Made by a program: the position numbers and the translations under genes | Assembly: GCF_013410955.1 (NCBI RefSeq) | Contig: NZ_JACCCG010000006.1 | Location: 62,001-126,000, forward strand | Reading direction: 5' to 3' | Length of the DNA stretch: 64,000 nt | DNA from: Microbacterium sp. AK009 | GTDB taxonomy: Bacteria; Actinomycetota; Actinomycetes; Actinomycetales; Microbacteriaceae | Shown: positions 25,769-35,122 of the stretch, in pieces | How positions within the stretch are numbered: the stretch's first letter is position 1 | How the letters are laid out: each line of letters begins with the position of its first letter | The notes under the pieces: generated by a model | The model's database searches: none | What the model saw: the letters and a program-made list of their open reading frames with translations, nothing else | What the model was told of the DNA's origin: nothing

Positions 25769-26896
25769 CTACGCTAGCCGCCGGCCCGGGTGGGCTTCTG
25801 GGAGGTCTTCCACAACGGACGCGGCTATTCGTAGGACTTCGTCGACAGACTCCTCCTCGCCGACCGAGATGCGGATGCCGTCACCGGCGAACGGGCGCAC
25901 GATGAGACCGGCGGCGGTGAAGGTCTCGGCGATCGCGAGGGTGTTCTCGTGCGCGGGGAGCCAGACGAAGTTCCCCTGCGCCTGGGGGACGGCCCAGCCG
26001 GCCTCCCGGAGGGCCTCGGCGAGCCGGTCGCGCCGGGCGGCGATGTGACGGACGCGCTCGAGGAGCTCCTCCTCGGCGTCGAGGCTCGCGAGGGCCGCGG
26101 CCTCGGCGTGCGCGGTGACCGACAGCGGGATCGCCGTGGTGCGCGCGGCGTCGAGGATGCGCGGGTGCCCGATGGCGTACCCGACCCGGAGGGCGGCGAG
26201 CCCGAAGGCCTTCGAGAAGGTGCGGAGCACCACGACGTTCGGGAGCTCGGCGCCGCCGCGCGTGCGGTTGCCGAGCACGGTGAGCCCGTCGACGGCGCCG
26301 GGGGCGGTGACGAACTCGGCATAGGCCTCGTCGAGGATCACCAGGATGTCGGAGGGCACGCGCCGGATGAAGGCGTCGAACTCGTCCTGACCGACCACGG
26401 GCCCGGTGGGGTTGTTCGGGCTGCAGACGATGATCGCGCGGGTGCGATCGGTGATCGCGTCGGCCATGGCTTCGAGGTCGTGGCGGGCGCCGGCGGTCAG
26501 CGGCACCTGCACGGGGGTGGCGCCGGCGAGCACGGCCAGCCACGGGTAGGCCTCGAACGAGCGCCAGGCGTAGATGACCTCGTCGCCGGGACCGGAGGTG
26601 GCGAGGACGAGCTGGGCGAGGATCGAGACGCTGCCCGCCCCCACGTGCACCTCGTCGAGGGTCACGCCGAACCGTGCAGCGAGGCGCTCGCGCAGTCGCG
26701 TGGCCGTGGCATCCGGATACCGGTTGAAGGCGCTGGCCGCCTGCACCGCCTGGAGCACCCCCGGCAGCGGATCGAACGGATTCTCGTTGCTCGAGAGCTT
26801 GAAGGCGTCAGGCCCTGCCTGCGTGCCCTGCTTGTACGGCGGCAGGGAGGCGATGCCGGGGCGCACGCGAACCGGGATGTCTGCAGCGTCGCTCAC
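25769..26896 (-). CDS. hisC: Histidinol-phosphate (or aromatic amino acid) aminotransferase
   Basis: A 375-residue class I/II PLP aminotransferase: [13 protein letters not shown] near the N-terminus, [15 protein letters not shown], and PLP-binding Lys in [17 protein letters not shown]. Standard HisC length. Proteins of this type in Actinobacteria act on histidinol phosphate or on phenylpyruvate; no other his gene is near, and it is coupled to a 2-oxoacid dehydrogenase operon (4-nt gap). A transaminase feeding 2-oxoacids is therefore also plausible. GTG 26896 overlaps no upstream gene; the frame continues upstream without homology. Confidence 0.88.
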   Translation of the reverse strand: MSDAADIPVRVRPGIASLPPYKQGTQAGPDAFKLSSNENPFDPLPGVLQAVQAASAFNRYPDATATRLRERLAARFGVTLDEVHVGAGSVSILAQLVLATSGPGDEVIYAWRSFEAYPWLAVLAGATPVQVPLTAGARHDLEAMADAITDRTRAIIVCSPNNPTGPVVGQDEFDAFIRRVPSDILVILDEAYAEFVTAPGAVDGLTVLGNRTRGGAELPNVVVLRTFSKAFGLAALRVGYAIGHPRILDAARTTAIPLSVTAHAEAAALASLDAEEELLERVRHIAARRDRLAEALREAGWAVPQAQGNFVWLPAHENTLAIAETFTAAGLIVRPFAGDGIRISVGEEESVDEVLRIAASVVEDLPEAHPGRRLA

Positions 26897-27019
26897 AGCT
26901 CCGAGTCTACGGCGGGACGGGTCCCAGGCCACGGGGGTGCGGGAAGCGACCGGCGGATGGCCTCGCGGCACGCGCGTCAGGGTCTCGCGGCCGCTCATGC
27001 GGCGTGGCACACTCGCCGC

Positions 27020-27418
27020 ATGGGCTTCCTCATCCGCGTGGTCGTGAACGCATTCGCGATCTGGGTCGTCACCCTCATTCCCGCTCTGCAGGTGTTCGTC
27101 ATCCCGTTCGCGCCCGGGGAGACACTTCAGCTGGTCCTCACGCTGCTGCTCGTGGCGGCGATCTTCGCGATCGTGAACACCGTCATCGGCACGGTCATCA
27201 AGGTGCTGGCCTTCCCGCTGTACATCCTCACCCTCGGCCTCATCGGGCTGCTGATCAACGCGTTCCTGCTGTGGCTGACCGCCTGGTTCACCCAGTGGTG
27301 GAGCTTCGGGTTGCGTGTCGAGGAGTTCTGGTGGGGCGGCATCATCGCCGCGCTCATCATCTCGGTGATCAACTGGATCGCCGGCATCATCCTGCGTCCG
27401 CGCCGTCGCGAGGACTGA
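27020..27418 (+). CDS. Phage-holin-family four-helix membrane protein
   Basis: A 132-residue membrane protein with four hydrophobic segments: [60 protein letters not shown] and [15 protein letters not shown]. It matches the Mycobact_4TMS / phage holin family 4 pattern. Despite the family name, such chromosomal proteins are not linked to a phage here. Function unknown. Its last 32 bases overlap the end of the convergent hydrolase gene. Confidence 0.85.
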   Translation: MGFLIRVVVNAFAIWVVTLIPALQVFVIPFAPGETLQLVLTLLLVAAIFAIVNTVIGTVIKVLAFPLYILTLGLIGLLINAFLLWLTAWFTQWWSFGLRVEEFWWGGIIAALIISVINWIAGIILRPRRRED

Positions 27419-28775
27419 GCCGCCCGTCCGGCGGTGGCGCCGAGCGCGCCGCGGCGTACTCGGTGACCGCGACCGCTTCCGCCTGGCCGAGCCGTGCGAA
27501 CACCTCGTGCACGGTGGTGACCCGCGGATCGCCGGAGGCGTCGACCATCGCCGCGCTCTCGGTATAGCTGCGCATCGAATGCGCCGGCACCGTCGCATCC
27601 CCCACGCCCGACTCGGCGTGCGCCTCGCGCTCGGCGGTGAAGCTGCCCGGCGCCCCGACCGCGATCTCGTGTCCGCCCCCCGCGAGCATCGCGACCGGGT
27701 CGTCGGAGTGCCGGATGGCGACGGCGAGCGTCTCCGCTCCCACATCGGCCTCGACCGGCGACCCGAACGACACCATCGTGGCCATGTCGTACGGCCCCTC
27801 GAGCGCCAAGTGCGCCGCGATCATCGCCCCCTGGGAGTGGCCGAAGGCATGGACGGTATCGCCGGGCTCGGCCCCCGCGGCCTCGAGAGCCGCGAGGGTC
27901 GCCTCGTACGACGCCGAACGGTTGCCGGTGTACAGCTCGGCGTTGGACTGCACATCCCAGGGATCTTCGCCGCCGACACCGATCGACTGCGTGCCGGCGA
28001 TGTACACCGCGAACTGCTCGGTGCCGTCGGGCATCGTGTACTTCTCCACCCGGACCCGCGCGTCGCCCGCTCCCGGCATCCGCGCTGCCGCCGACGCCAG
28101 GTCGGGAGGTGCCGTGGTGATCCGCGGCGGCGGCGCTGTCGACCGGAGTGCGACCGCTGACGGGTCACCGCTCAGGCGCGCGTCGCGCGCAAGACGTCCC
28201 CACCCGCCGACGCCGAAGACCACGGCGGTGCCGAGCGTCGCACCGCCGAGCGCGACGCCGCCGACCGCGGCGCCGACTTCGCTGAAGATGCCGCCGAGAT
28301 CGCTGCCGGTCTCGGTCGCCTGACGCACGAGGTAGCTCGGCCACATCACCGCCCGGTCGAACCGGGCGATGAACGCCTCACCGTCGGCCCCTGGGAAAAG
28401 GCGCAGCAGCTCGGCGCGCCGGAGCTCGACGGCAGCGATCCCCGCACCGTCACCGCGCGCCGACAGCGCGGCATGCTCGGCGTCCAGCTCGACCAGCTCG
28501 TACACGGCGGCGGCGTGGCGGAGATCACCGGCGATCTGCACCGCCTGCACGATCGCCGCGTCGAGGTCGTGCGCGAAGACCGCCGCCGCCCCGGCCGCCC
28601 CCCACCCGAATCGCCGTTCGTCGGCGAGCTCGGCCCGAGCCGCGCCGAAGCGGCGCTGCAGCACGTCGAGGTCGTCGACCATCCGGTCGAAGCGCCCCGC
28701 TGCCTCGCGGAGCGATTCGGTGTCGACCGAGACCGCCCCACCGCCGCGGATCTCCAGGCCGTCGCTCACCAGCAT
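27387..28775 (-). CDS. Alpha/beta hydrolase with WXG100-like N-terminal region
   Basis: A 462-residue protein. Residues 1-110 are helical, with a WXG-like hairpin ([20 protein letters not shown]). A Gly/Ala-rich hydrophobic stretch follows (about residues 165-190), then a C-terminal alpha/beta-hydrolase domain with the nucleophile elbow [12 protein letters not shown]. Later Asp ([10 protein letters not shown]) and His (TTVHEVF) could complete the triad. It is the DUF1023-like type that often accompanies WXG100 proteins. Its start overlaps the end of the small WXG-like gene by 10 nt. I infer a type VII-like secretion or cell-surface role; substrate unknown. Confidence 0.75.
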   Translation of the reverse strand: MLVSDGLEIRGGGAVSVDTESLREAAGRFDRMVDDLDVLQRRFGAARAELADERRFGWGAAGAAAVFAHDLDAAIVQAVQIAGDLRHAAAVYELVELDAEHAALSARGDGAGIAAVELRRAELLRLFPGADGEAFIARFDRAVMWPSYLVRQATETGSDLGGIFSEVGAAVGGVALGGATLGTAVVFGVGGWGRLARDARLSGDPSAVALRSTAPPPRITTAPPDLASAAARMPGAGDARVRVEKYTMPDGTEQFAVYIAGTQSIGVGGEDPWDVQSNAELYTGNRSASYEATLAALEAAGAEPGDTVHAFGHSQGAMIAAHLALEGPYDMATMVSFGSPVEADVGAETLAVAIRHSDDPVAMLAGGGHEIAVGAPGSFTAEREAHAESGVGDATVPAHSMRSYTESAAMVDASGDPRVTTVHEVFARLGQAEAVAVTEYAAARSAPPPDGRLSPRDGADAG

Positions 28776-29056
28776 CCCTCCGCCATCAGCGCCGCCCGGT
28801 CACCGGCGCACTGCGCCTCGAAGATGACCGTCTCGAGCTGGCAGGTGAGGCCCGAGACATCCCCCGCCCAGAAGGCGGCCTTGTCGTGGAAGGCCTCGGC
28901 GGCGCGGGCGCGCCAGCCGGTGGCGTGATCGAGGGAGCGGGCGGTGATGGCCGCGTCGGCGAGCGCGAAGGCGACGGAACGGAGCTCGCGGACGACGGCG
29001 GCGAACGCGACCGCGCTCGCTTCAGCACCGGGAGAGCAGGCGGCGGTGGAGAGCAT
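28766..29056 (-). CDS. Small WXG100-like helical protein
   Basis: A 96-residue, mostly helical protein. The stretch HATGWRARAAEAFHDKAAFW near the middle resembles the W-x-G turn of ESAT-6/WXG100 proteins, with helices on both sides. ATG 29056 is used; a longer frame upstream has no likeness. It is the first gene of a two-gene unit with the hydrolase. No type VII secretion core genes are in the window, so secretion is a guess. Confidence 0.65.
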   Translation of the reverse strand: MLSTAACSPGAEASAVAFAAVVRELRSVAFALADAAITARSLDHATGWRARAAEAFHDKAAFWAGDVSGLTCQLETVIFEAQCAGDRAALMAEGCW

Positions 29057-29192
29057 GGGACGATGATCGGGGTCCGGCCGTCCTCCGCGGAGACGGGTGC
29101 GGCGATCTGTGAGGGGATGTCGCCGAACCCCGGGCTGTGCAGGAACGGTCGACGCCCTTGCACGCTGCGCCTCCACCTCCAGAATGGAACCC

Positions 29193-29714
29193 ATGACCGC
29201 GAGCGCCTCGCCTTCTGCGCCGTTCCGCGTCGTGTTCGTGTGCACCGGCAACATCTGCCGCTCGCCCATGGCCGACGTGGTGTTCCGCGCTGTCGCCGAC
29301 CAGGCCGGGCTCGCCTCACGCGTCGTCTCCGCGAGCGCGGGCACGGGCGACTGGCACGTGGGTGAACGTGCCGACGAGCGAACGCTGGCGGCACTGGAGC
29401 GCCGCGGCTACGACGGCTCACGCCACCGGGCGCGCCAGTTCACCCAGACCGACTTCGACCGCAGCGACCTGATCGTCGCCTTGGACCGCAGCCACGAACG
29501 GATCCTCCGCGGCTGGGCACCCACCGACACCGATGCCGACAAGATCGCGCTGCTGCGCTCCTTCGACGCGCGGGCCGACGGCGTGGACGTCCCCGACCCC
29601 TACTATGCGGGGCCGGCGATGTTCGATCAGGTGCTCGCTATGATCGAGAACGCGAGCCGGGCGCTCTTCCGGCAACTGGAACCCGCCATCCGTCCCGCGA
29701 CCACGTCTCCGTGA
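29193..29714 (+). CDS. Low-molecular-weight protein-tyrosine phosphatase
   Basis: A 173-residue phosphatase with the P-loop VCTGNICRSPMA (CX5R, nucleophile Cys near residue 17) and the general-acid loop VPDPYYAG. Complete and typical in length. It dephosphorylates tyrosine residues; in Actinobacteria such enzymes often act in envelope or polysaccharide control. ATG 29193 is used; ATG 29184 is possible. It is followed by purB with a short palindrome between them. Confidence 0.9.
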   Translation: MTASASPSAPFRVVFVCTGNICRSPMADVVFRAVADQAGLASRVVSASAGTGDWHVGERADERTLAALERRGYDGSRHRARQFTQTDFDRSDLIVALDRSHERILRGWAPTDTDADKIALLRSFDARADGVDVPDPYYAGPAMFDQVLAMIENASRALFRQLEPAIRPATTSP

Positions 29715-29720
29715 CGTGCT

Positions 29721-29737
29721 GACGCGGGGCCCGCGTC
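29721..29737. other. 17-bp palindrome between the phosphatase and purB
   Basis: GACGCGGGGCCCGCGTC is symmetrical around one central base, 6 nt after the phosphatase stop and 14 nt before the purB start. It could be a protein-binding site or a weak hairpin; nothing more can be said. Confidence 0.35.
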
Positions 29738-29751
29738 GTCACGGGAGCATC

Positions 29752-31134
29752 GTGCCCTCTCTTCCCCCTCAGCCGCTCAGCCCGCTCGACGGGCGCTACC
29801 GGGCCGCGGTCGCCCCGCTGGCCGACTACCTCTCCGAGGCGGGGCTGAATCGTGCCCGCGTCGAGGTCGAGGTCGAGTGGCTGATCGCTCTGACCGACTC
29901 CTCCCTCTTCGGCACAGGGCCGCTCTCGCCCGCGGACAAGGACCGCCTGCGCGTGCTCTATCTCGACTTCGGTCAGACCGAGATCGACTTTCTGGCCGAG
30001 AAGGAGGCGGTCACCCGCCACGACGTCAAGGCCGTCGAGTACCTCGTGCGCGATCGGCTGTCCTCCCTCGGGCTCGACCGCCTCGCGGAGCTCACGCACT
30101 TCGCCTGCACGAGCGAGGACATCAACTCCACCGCATACGCCCTGACCGTCAAGCGCGCGGTGCACGACATCTGGCTGCCGAAGCTGCGCGATGTGATCGC
30201 CGCCCTCTGGCGGTTGGCCGACGAGCATCGGGATGCCGCGATGCTGGCCCGCACGCACGGGCAGCCGGCGACGCCCACGACCATGGGGAAGGAGCTGGCG
30301 GTGTTCGCCGGGCGTCTGGAACGGGTGGCCCGTGGCATCCAGGGGTCGGAGTATCTCGCGAAATTCTCGGGAGCCACCGGCACCTGGTCGGCGCACCTCG
30401 CCGCCGACCCGCAGGTGAACTGGCCCACGATCACTCGGGAGTTCGTCGAGGGACTGGGGCTGGAGGTCAACCCCCTCACCACCCAGATCGAATCGCACGA
30501 CTGGCAGGTGGAGCTGTACGACCGGGCGCGTCACGCCGGCGGCATCCTGCACAACCTCGCGACGGACATCTGGACCTACATCTCGCTCGGCTACTTCGCG
30601 CAGATCCCCGTCGCCGGCGCGACCGGGTCGTCGACGATGCCGCACAAGATCAACCCGATCCGGTTCGAGAACGCCGAGGCGAATCTCGAGATCGCGGGGG
30701 GCCTGTTCGCCACGCTCGCCTCGACGCTCGTCACCTCGCGCCTCCAGCGCGACCTCACCGATTCCACGACGCAGCGCAACATCGGCGTCGCCTTCGGTCA
30801 CTCGCTGCTGGCCCTGGACAACCTCCTGCGCGGCCTCGGCGAGATCTCCCTGCGCCGCGACGTGCTCCTCGCCGACCTCGACGCGAACTGGGAAGTCCTT
30901 GCCGAGGCGATTCAGACGGTGGTGCGCGCCGAGATCGTCGCGGGGCGCTCGCGGATCACCGACCCCTACGCGCTGCTGAAGGACCTCACCCGCGGGCGCC
31001 GCGTCGGCGGGTCGGAGCTGGCGGAGTTCGTGCGCGGGCTCGACATCGGCGACGAGGCGAAGGGGCGCCTGCTCGCGCTCACCCCCGCCGGGTACGTGGG
31101 TCTCGCCGCCGACCTGGTGCCGCCCACGCGCTGA
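29752..31134 (+). CDS. purB: Adenylosuccinate lyase
   Basis: A 460-residue member of the fumarase/aspartase superfamily. Signature GSSTMPHKINPIRFENAE with the catalytic Ser, ARTHGQPATPTTMG with a catalytic His, and CTSEDINSTAYAL. It is the longer E. coli-like PurB type (LSPLDGRYRAAVAPLADYL). It catalyses two steps of purine synthesis: SAICAR to AICAR, and adenylosuccinate to AMP. GTG 29752 with GGGAGC upstream is preferred to the longer frame. It stands apart from other pur genes. Confidence 0.95.
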   Translation: MPSLPPQPLSPLDGRYRAAVAPLADYLSEAGLNRARVEVEVEWLIALTDSSLFGTGPLSPADKDRLRVLYLDFGQTEIDFLAEKEAVTRHDVKAVEYLVRDRLSSLGLDRLAELTHFACTSEDINSTAYALTVKRAVHDIWLPKLRDVIAALWRLADEHRDAAMLARTHGQPATPTTMGKELAVFAGRLERVARGIQGSEYLAKFSGATGTWSAHLAADPQVNWPTITREFVEGLGLEVNPLTTQIESHDWQVELYDRARHAGGILHNLATDIWTYISLGYFAQIPVAGATGSSTMPHKINPIRFENAEANLEIAGGLFATLASTLVTSRLQRDLTDSTTQRNIGVAFGHSLLALDNLLRGLGEISLRRDVLLADLDANWEVLAEAIQTVVRAEIVAGRSRITDPYALLKDLTRGRRVGGSELAEFVRGLDIGDEAKGRLLALTPAGYVGLAADLVPPTR

Positions 31135-31156
31135 CCCCGCGCGCTCCCTCTTCCTT

Positions 31157-31230
31157 CGCCGAGAAACCGGATCCTCGCCGAAACCCCACGCTGCGGTGGT
31201 CGGTCTCGGCGCGATCGTGGTTTCTCGGCG
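31157..31230. repeat. 74-bp intergenic palindrome after purB
   Basis: Perfect 12-bp outer arms CGCCGAGAAACC (31157-31168) and GGTTTCTCGGCG (31219-31230). The inside is itself an imperfect inverted repeat (GATCcTCGCCGAaACC against GGTcTCGGCGcGATC) capped by CCAC-GTGG. It starts 23 nt after the purB stop and could terminate its transcript. Confidence 0.82.
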
Positions 31231-31282
31231 GGTCAGGGTGGACCGCGGCTCCGGGGGCGAGGGCCGGGGCGGCGGAGCCGGG

Positions 31283-32050
31283 ATGCCGCGGGGGCGCGAG
31301 AATCAGAAGGTGACCCTCGAGCGCGACGCCCCGCCGCTGGAGCGGCGCGCCGCGATCTCGCAGCGCTGGAGCGACGCGGTGTTCGTGCACTGGCGGGTCG
31401 AGCCCCGCGCGGTCGCGCCGCTCCTCCCCCGCGGCGTCGAGCCCGACGTCTTCGACGGATCGGCATGGGTCGGGCTCGTGCCCTTCGTGCTGAGCGAGTT
31501 CCGGTTCCTGCCGCTTCCTCCGGTGCCGTTCGTCGGAACGTTCCGCGAGATCAACGTCCGCACCTACGGCATTGACGCCGCCGGGCGACGCGGCGTCGTC
31601 TTCCGCACCCTCGAGGCCGAGCACCTGGCGCCGGTGCTGGCGGCGCGGGCGATCTTCGGCCTGCCCTACCGCTGGGCGCGCATCGGGATGCGCGACACCG
31701 GCCCGCTCATCGAGTACCGGTCACGGCGCCGCCGCGCCGACGGCCGCGCCACCGGGCCCGGCACCCGCATCGCCGTCGAACGCGACACCGAGCCGGTCGA
31801 CACCGCGCTGTCGCGCTTCCTCACCGCGCGGTGGGGATTCCACGAGACGCACCTCGGGCAGACGATCTGGGCGGCCAACGAGCACGCGCCGTGGCCGCTC
31901 GTCGGCGCACGCCTGCGGGCGCTCGACGACGACCTGGTGTCAGACGCCGGGCTCCCGGGCCTGGCAGGTCGCACGGCGGATTCGGTGCTCGCGACGCCGG
32001 CGCAGCATCCGGGGTTTCACACCCGCTTCAGCCGCGCCGTTCGCATCTGA
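31283..32050 (+). CDS. DUF2071 (YqjF-like) protein
   Basis: A 255-residue soluble protein with the family core: VFVHWRVEPRAVAPLLPRGV, GSAWVGLVPFVL, FREINVRTYG and LGQTIWAANEHAPWPLVGAR. Function of the family is not established; it is an acetoacetate-decarboxylase-like fold by comparison. ATG 31283 has GGAG 5-6 nt upstream; GTG 31310, nearer to the first conserved residues, is an alternative. Alone between the palindrome and two convergent membrane-protein genes. Confidence 0.82.
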   Translation: MPRGRENQKVTLERDAPPLERRAAISQRWSDAVFVHWRVEPRAVAPLLPRGVEPDVFDGSAWVGLVPFVLSEFRFLPLPPVPFVGTFREINVRTYGIDAAGRRGVVFRTLEAEHLAPVLAARAIFGLPYRWARIGMRDTGPLIEYRSRRRRADGRATGPGTRIAVERDTEPVDTALSRFLTARWGFHETHLGQTIWAANEHAPWPLVGARLRALDDDLVSDAGLPGLAGRTADSVLATPAQHPGFHTRFSRAVRI

Positions 32051-32054
32051 GCTG

Positions 32055-32375
32055 CTACGGGGCGGCCGAGCCGCCGGGGGCGTCCGGCGCGTCGGCGGGG
32101 TCGTCGTAGAGCACCGGGCGATCCATCGGCTTCTGCACGGTGGCCGGGTCGACGGCCAGGAGCAGCAGCGAGACGATCAGGAGGGTGGCGATGAACGTCA
32201 CGCCTGCGACGATCCCGGCGACCACGAGAGCGCGCGAGGCCTGGTCGCCGCCGCCCTGCTGGAAGAACCCCATCGACATGAGGGTCACGAAGCCCGCGAA
32301 GAGCGCCGCTCCGAAGGCGAGTCCCAGCAGCTGCACGGGCTTGAGCAGATCGCGTCGGGTGAGCTTGTCGGTCAT
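32055..32375 (-). CDS. Small two-helix membrane protein
   Basis: A 106-residue protein I cannot assign to a family. Two hydrophobic helices (VQLLGLAFGAALFAGFVTLM; VVAGIVAGVTFIATLLIVSL) and an acidic Pro/Ala-rich tail. Its start overlaps the stop of the upstream six-helix protein (ATGA), so the two are probably made together and may interact. Confidence 0.7.
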   Translation of the reverse strand: MTDKLTRRDLLKPVQLLGLAFGAALFAGFVTLMSMGFFQQGGGDQASRALVVAGIVAGVTFIATLLIVSLLLLAVDPATVQKPMDRPVLYDDPADAPDAPGGSAAP

Positions 32376-33055
32376 CGGGAGTCCTCCGGGGATGACACCG
32401 CGGCGGCGTCATCGATGGGTTCGGCGACCTGCGGGACCGCCTCGGGGCGCGGCGAGAAGCCGGCGATCGCCAGCCAGACCGCGACGATGGCGGCGTAGCC
32501 GCCCAGGATGCCGACGCCGATCGTCGTGCCGGTCAGGGTGAAGGTGCCCGCCTCGTCGATGGTGTATTCCAGTGCGTACGACACCGGCACCGCGACCAGG
32601 GCGACGCTCAGCACGAGCGTGATGAGGCCCACGGCGAGACCGTCGCGCGCCTCACGGGCGGCGACGGCGAGTTCGGGGGCGCCGCGCGAGAGACGCACCT
32701 CGCGCCAGGACGAGATGGCCTCGGTGAGCCCGGTCGCCAGCGCCCAGGTGGCGACGATGACGACGAAGGTGACCTCCGACCGCCACGCCGGGATGCCGCC
32801 GGCCATGCCGGCGACGATGCTGAGGATGCCCATGACGATCGCCTGCCACCGCGCCCCGGCGGGGTAGACCAGCCAGGCGGCGAGGAGGAAGACGAGGCCC
32901 GTGGCGATCGCGAACCCGCTGAAGACCGACAGCCCGATCGACGCCGAGTGGTCGGGCGAGAACGTGATCATCACCGCGACGATCGCTGCGAAGAGGGCGC
33001 GCGCGAGCTGCAGATCGCGCGCGCGGAAAGCGCGGGGTGTGGCGGCAGCAGGCAT
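32372..33055 (-). CDS. DUF308/HdeD-like six-helix membrane protein
   Basis: A 227-residue integral membrane protein with about six helices in a pattern of repeated Gly-rich hairpins (GLSVFSGFAIATGLVFLLAA; AIVMGILSIVAGMAGGIPAW; FVVIVATWALATGLTEAISS). This resembles HdeD/DUF308 proteins linked to acid stress in enterics; the role here is unknown. ATG 33055. First gene of a two-gene unit. Confidence 0.75.
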   Translation of the reverse strand: MPAAATPRAFRARDLQLARALFAAIVAVMITFSPDHSASIGLSVFSGFAIATGLVFLLAAWLVYPAGARWQAIVMGILSIVAGMAGGIPAWRSEVTFVVIVATWALATGLTEAISSWREVRLSRGAPELAVAAREARDGLAVGLITLVLSVALVAVPVSYALEYTIDEAGTFTLTGTTIGVGILGGYAAIVAVWLAIAGFSPRPEAVPQVAEPIDDAAAVSSPEDSR

Positions 33056-33156
33056 GGCGGCGTTTCAGACGGGGATCGGGGCCTTTCCAGTGTAGGCCGT
33101 GGGCGTCCAGCGGATTCCGGCGATGCTTCGCCGACGAGAGAAGCGGATGCCGCGGC

Positions 33157-34050
33157 TCACGCCTCTGCGAAGAGGCGGTCCAGCACGCGGCGGGCCAACA
33201 GGCGCTGATCGGCGGGGATGTGGGTGATCATGATGAGCGCCTTCCACAGTGCCCACCCCCGGCCGCGCACCCAGGTTCCCTCGTCGACGGCCAGCTCTCG
33301 ACGGAAGGTGCGCGCTGCGGGGCCGTCGAAGAAGGTCCACGCGATGACGGTGTCGCAGGCGGGATCGCCGACGGCGGAGCATCCGAAATCCACCACCGCG
33401 CTCAGGCGCCCATCGCGTGCCAGCAGGTTGTTGATCGACACGTCCCCGTGCACCCAGACCGGCGGCCCGTCGAAGGATGCGGCCAGCGCGTCGCGCCACA
33501 TCCCCTCGGCGAGATCGCGCTCCCGCCCCGAGACCCGGTCGATGATCGCCGCCGTCTCGTCGTCGTAGTGCGCCAACGGGCCGCCGCGGTATCCGCTGTG
33601 CAGGCCCGGGGGCGGGCCACCGTCGGCGTCCACCGCGCGGAGGGCGACGAGGAACGCGGCGAGGTCTGCGGCGAACCGCGCTGAGTCGTCGATCGCGACC
33701 ACGCCCGCCGGGTCGCCCTCGATCCAGCCGTACACCGACCACGGGCCCGGGAAGGTGCGGGAGGGGCGGCCCGCCCCACGCACCTCGGGAATCGGAAGCG
33801 GCAGCGACGGCGCAAGGTGCGGCAGCCAGCGCTGCTCTTTGGCGACCTGCGGCACGTAGCCGGGCGCCGAGGGCAGGCGGACCGACAGCGTCTCGCCGAG
33901 GCGGAACATGCGGTGGTCGTTACCGCCGTGGGGCACCGAGCGCACGGGGAGGTGAGCCCACGCGGGGAACTGCTCGGCGATCAGCGCCCGGACGAGGTGC
34001 TCGTCGATCCGGGATGCATCGATGTCGGGGGTCGGGCGGTGCGTGTTCAC
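33157..34050 (-). CDS. Aminoglycoside phosphotransferase (APH)-family kinase
   Basis: A 297-residue protein-kinase-like enzyme with the catalytic loop VWVHGDVSINNLLARDG (HGDxxxxN) and the metal-binding VVDFGCSAVGDPACD. The N-terminal part has an ATP-binding lobe (GGNDHRMFRLGETLSVRLPS). Family members phosphorylate aminoglycosides, macrolides, or ordinary small metabolites; nothing nearby points to resistance, so a metabolic substrate is at least as likely. GTG 34050 overlaps the preceding stop (GTGA). Confidence 0.85.
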   Translation of the reverse strand: MNTHRPTPDIDASRIDEHLVRALIAEQFPAWAHLPVRSVPHGGNDHRMFRLGETLSVRLPSAPGYVPQVAKEQRWLPHLAPSLPLPIPEVRGAGRPSRTFPGPWSVYGWIEGDPAGVVAIDDSARFAADLAAFLVALRAVDADGGPPPGLHSGYRGGPLAHYDDETAAIIDRVSGRERDLAEGMWRDALAASFDGPPVWVHGDVSINNLLARDGRLSAVVDFGCSAVGDPACDTVIAWTFFDGPAARTFRRELAVDEGTWVRGRGWALWKALIMITHIPADQRLLARRVLDRLFAEA

Positions 34051-34295
34051 TGCTGCGGGCAGAACATGCGCGGCCGAGGGCCGGTGCGGTCGAACGTGTG
34101 CTGCGACATGGGCGCACCGCAGAGGGGGCACGGTCGCTCGGTGCGCTCGGGCTCGGGCTCGGTGTCGTACGGCCCGACCGCAGCCGGTCCGGCCTTGCGG
34201 ATCAGCACGGCGTTCATCCAGTTGAACCAGCCGCCCTCCTCGCGGATCCGCTCCCGGACGGGCTTTCGCGGCGGACGGGGCTCGGGGTGGGACAT
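34047..34295 (-). CDS. Small protein with a C-terminal Cys/His zinc ribbon
   Basis: An 82-residue protein, unknown family. N-terminus rich in Pro/Arg (MSHPEPRPPRKPVRERIREE), a central GGWFNWMNAVLI stretch and a C-terminal CPLCGAPMSQHTFDR ending RMFCPQQ, which could form a C-x2-C-H-C zinc site. ATG 34295. It is coupled to the APH-family kinase by a 4-nt overlap, hinting at a shared role. Confidence 0.65.
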   Translation of the reverse strand: MSHPEPRPPRKPVRERIREEGGWFNWMNAVLIRKAGPAAVGPYDTEPEPERTERPCPLCGAPMSQHTFDRTGPRPRMFCPQQ

Positions 34296-34460
34296 GTCCT
34301 TCACCCTACGCGGGTGGGTCCTCGACGCTCCCACGGAGATCTGCGCACGCACGGTCGCTTCGCCGTCAACGGACCGAGCGAGGGCCGATCACCGCGCGAG
34401 CGCGGCGCGCGGGGGCAGGGCGGTGGCGAGCGGCGCCTGGCGGCGGCGCAGCGGCGCGGG

Positions 34461-35093
34461 TCAGCCGAGCTTCGGCAGCACGCTGCCCAGAAGGCGCTCG
34501 ATTCCGGCGGGATCGATGTCGGGGATGCGACCGGCGGCGGCCTCAGCCGCCCAGCTGCGGCCGATGAAGCGCATCAGCCCCGCGACGAGCGAGACGATGA
34601 GCCCCGCCTGGCGCTCGCGCTCGGCGGCGTCGTCCTCCGGGTACTGGTTCTTCAGCCGCAGCACGATGATCTCGCGCACCTCCGCCTCCACGGCCTCGAT
34701 CCGCTCCAGCTGGCGGGTGATCAGCAGCGGGTTACTCCCGATCGCACGGATCCGCCGTGCCAGCTGCTGGGGGTCGGCGTCGAGCCCGCCAGGGTCGACC
34801 CGGATGAGCTGCGCCGCCCCCGCGAGGAGCGGCCCCGTCGACACGATGAACTCGCGCGCCGCGCGCTCGTCGACCGTCGGCGGCTCCACGCCGAGCAGAG
34901 CGGCATCCTTCGTCTTGAAATGGTTGAAGAACGTGCGCTGACTGACCCCCGCGAGCGCGCAGATCATGTCGACCGTGACCGCCTCGTAGCCGTGCTCGAG
35001 AACGAGGTCGGTCGCCGCGCGCTCGATGGCACGCGTCTTCTCGATCGCGTCCTTCCGCCGGGGGGCGGGGCGGGCGGGAGGGATGGTCGACAT
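34461..35093 (-). CDS. TetR family transcriptional regulator
   Basis: A 210-residue regulator with the N-terminal helix-turn-helix (AIERAATDLVLEHGYEAVTV; CALAGVSQRTFFNHFKTKDA) and a helical ligand-binding C-terminus. It lies 29 nt after the ABC permease gene and is probably the last gene of the ATPase-permease-TetR operon. An autorepressor responding to an exported compound is therefore the likely role. ATG 35093. Confidence 0.9.
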   Translation of the reverse strand: MSTIPPARPAPRRKDAIEKTRAIERAATDLVLEHGYEAVTVDMICALAGVSQRTFFNHFKTKDAALLGVEPPTVDERAAREFIVSTGPLLAGAAQLIRVDPGGLDADPQQLARRIRAIGSNPLLITRQLERIEAVEAEVREIIVLRLKNQYPEDDAAERERQAGLIVSLVAGLMRFIGRSWAAEAAAGRIPDIDPAGIERLLGSVLPKLG

Positions 35094-35122
35094 GATCTGC
35101 GGCTCCCTGGTGGTCGACGTCG

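Noticed and set aside
27020..27418. Prophage holin
   Set aside because: The protein belongs to a chromosomal four-helix family named after holins; no lysin, capsid or integrase genes are nearby.
33157..34050. Aminoglycoside-resistance gene
   Set aside because: The kinase motifs are present, but nothing marks it as a resistance enzyme; family members often phosphorylate ordinary metabolites, so only a family-level call is made.
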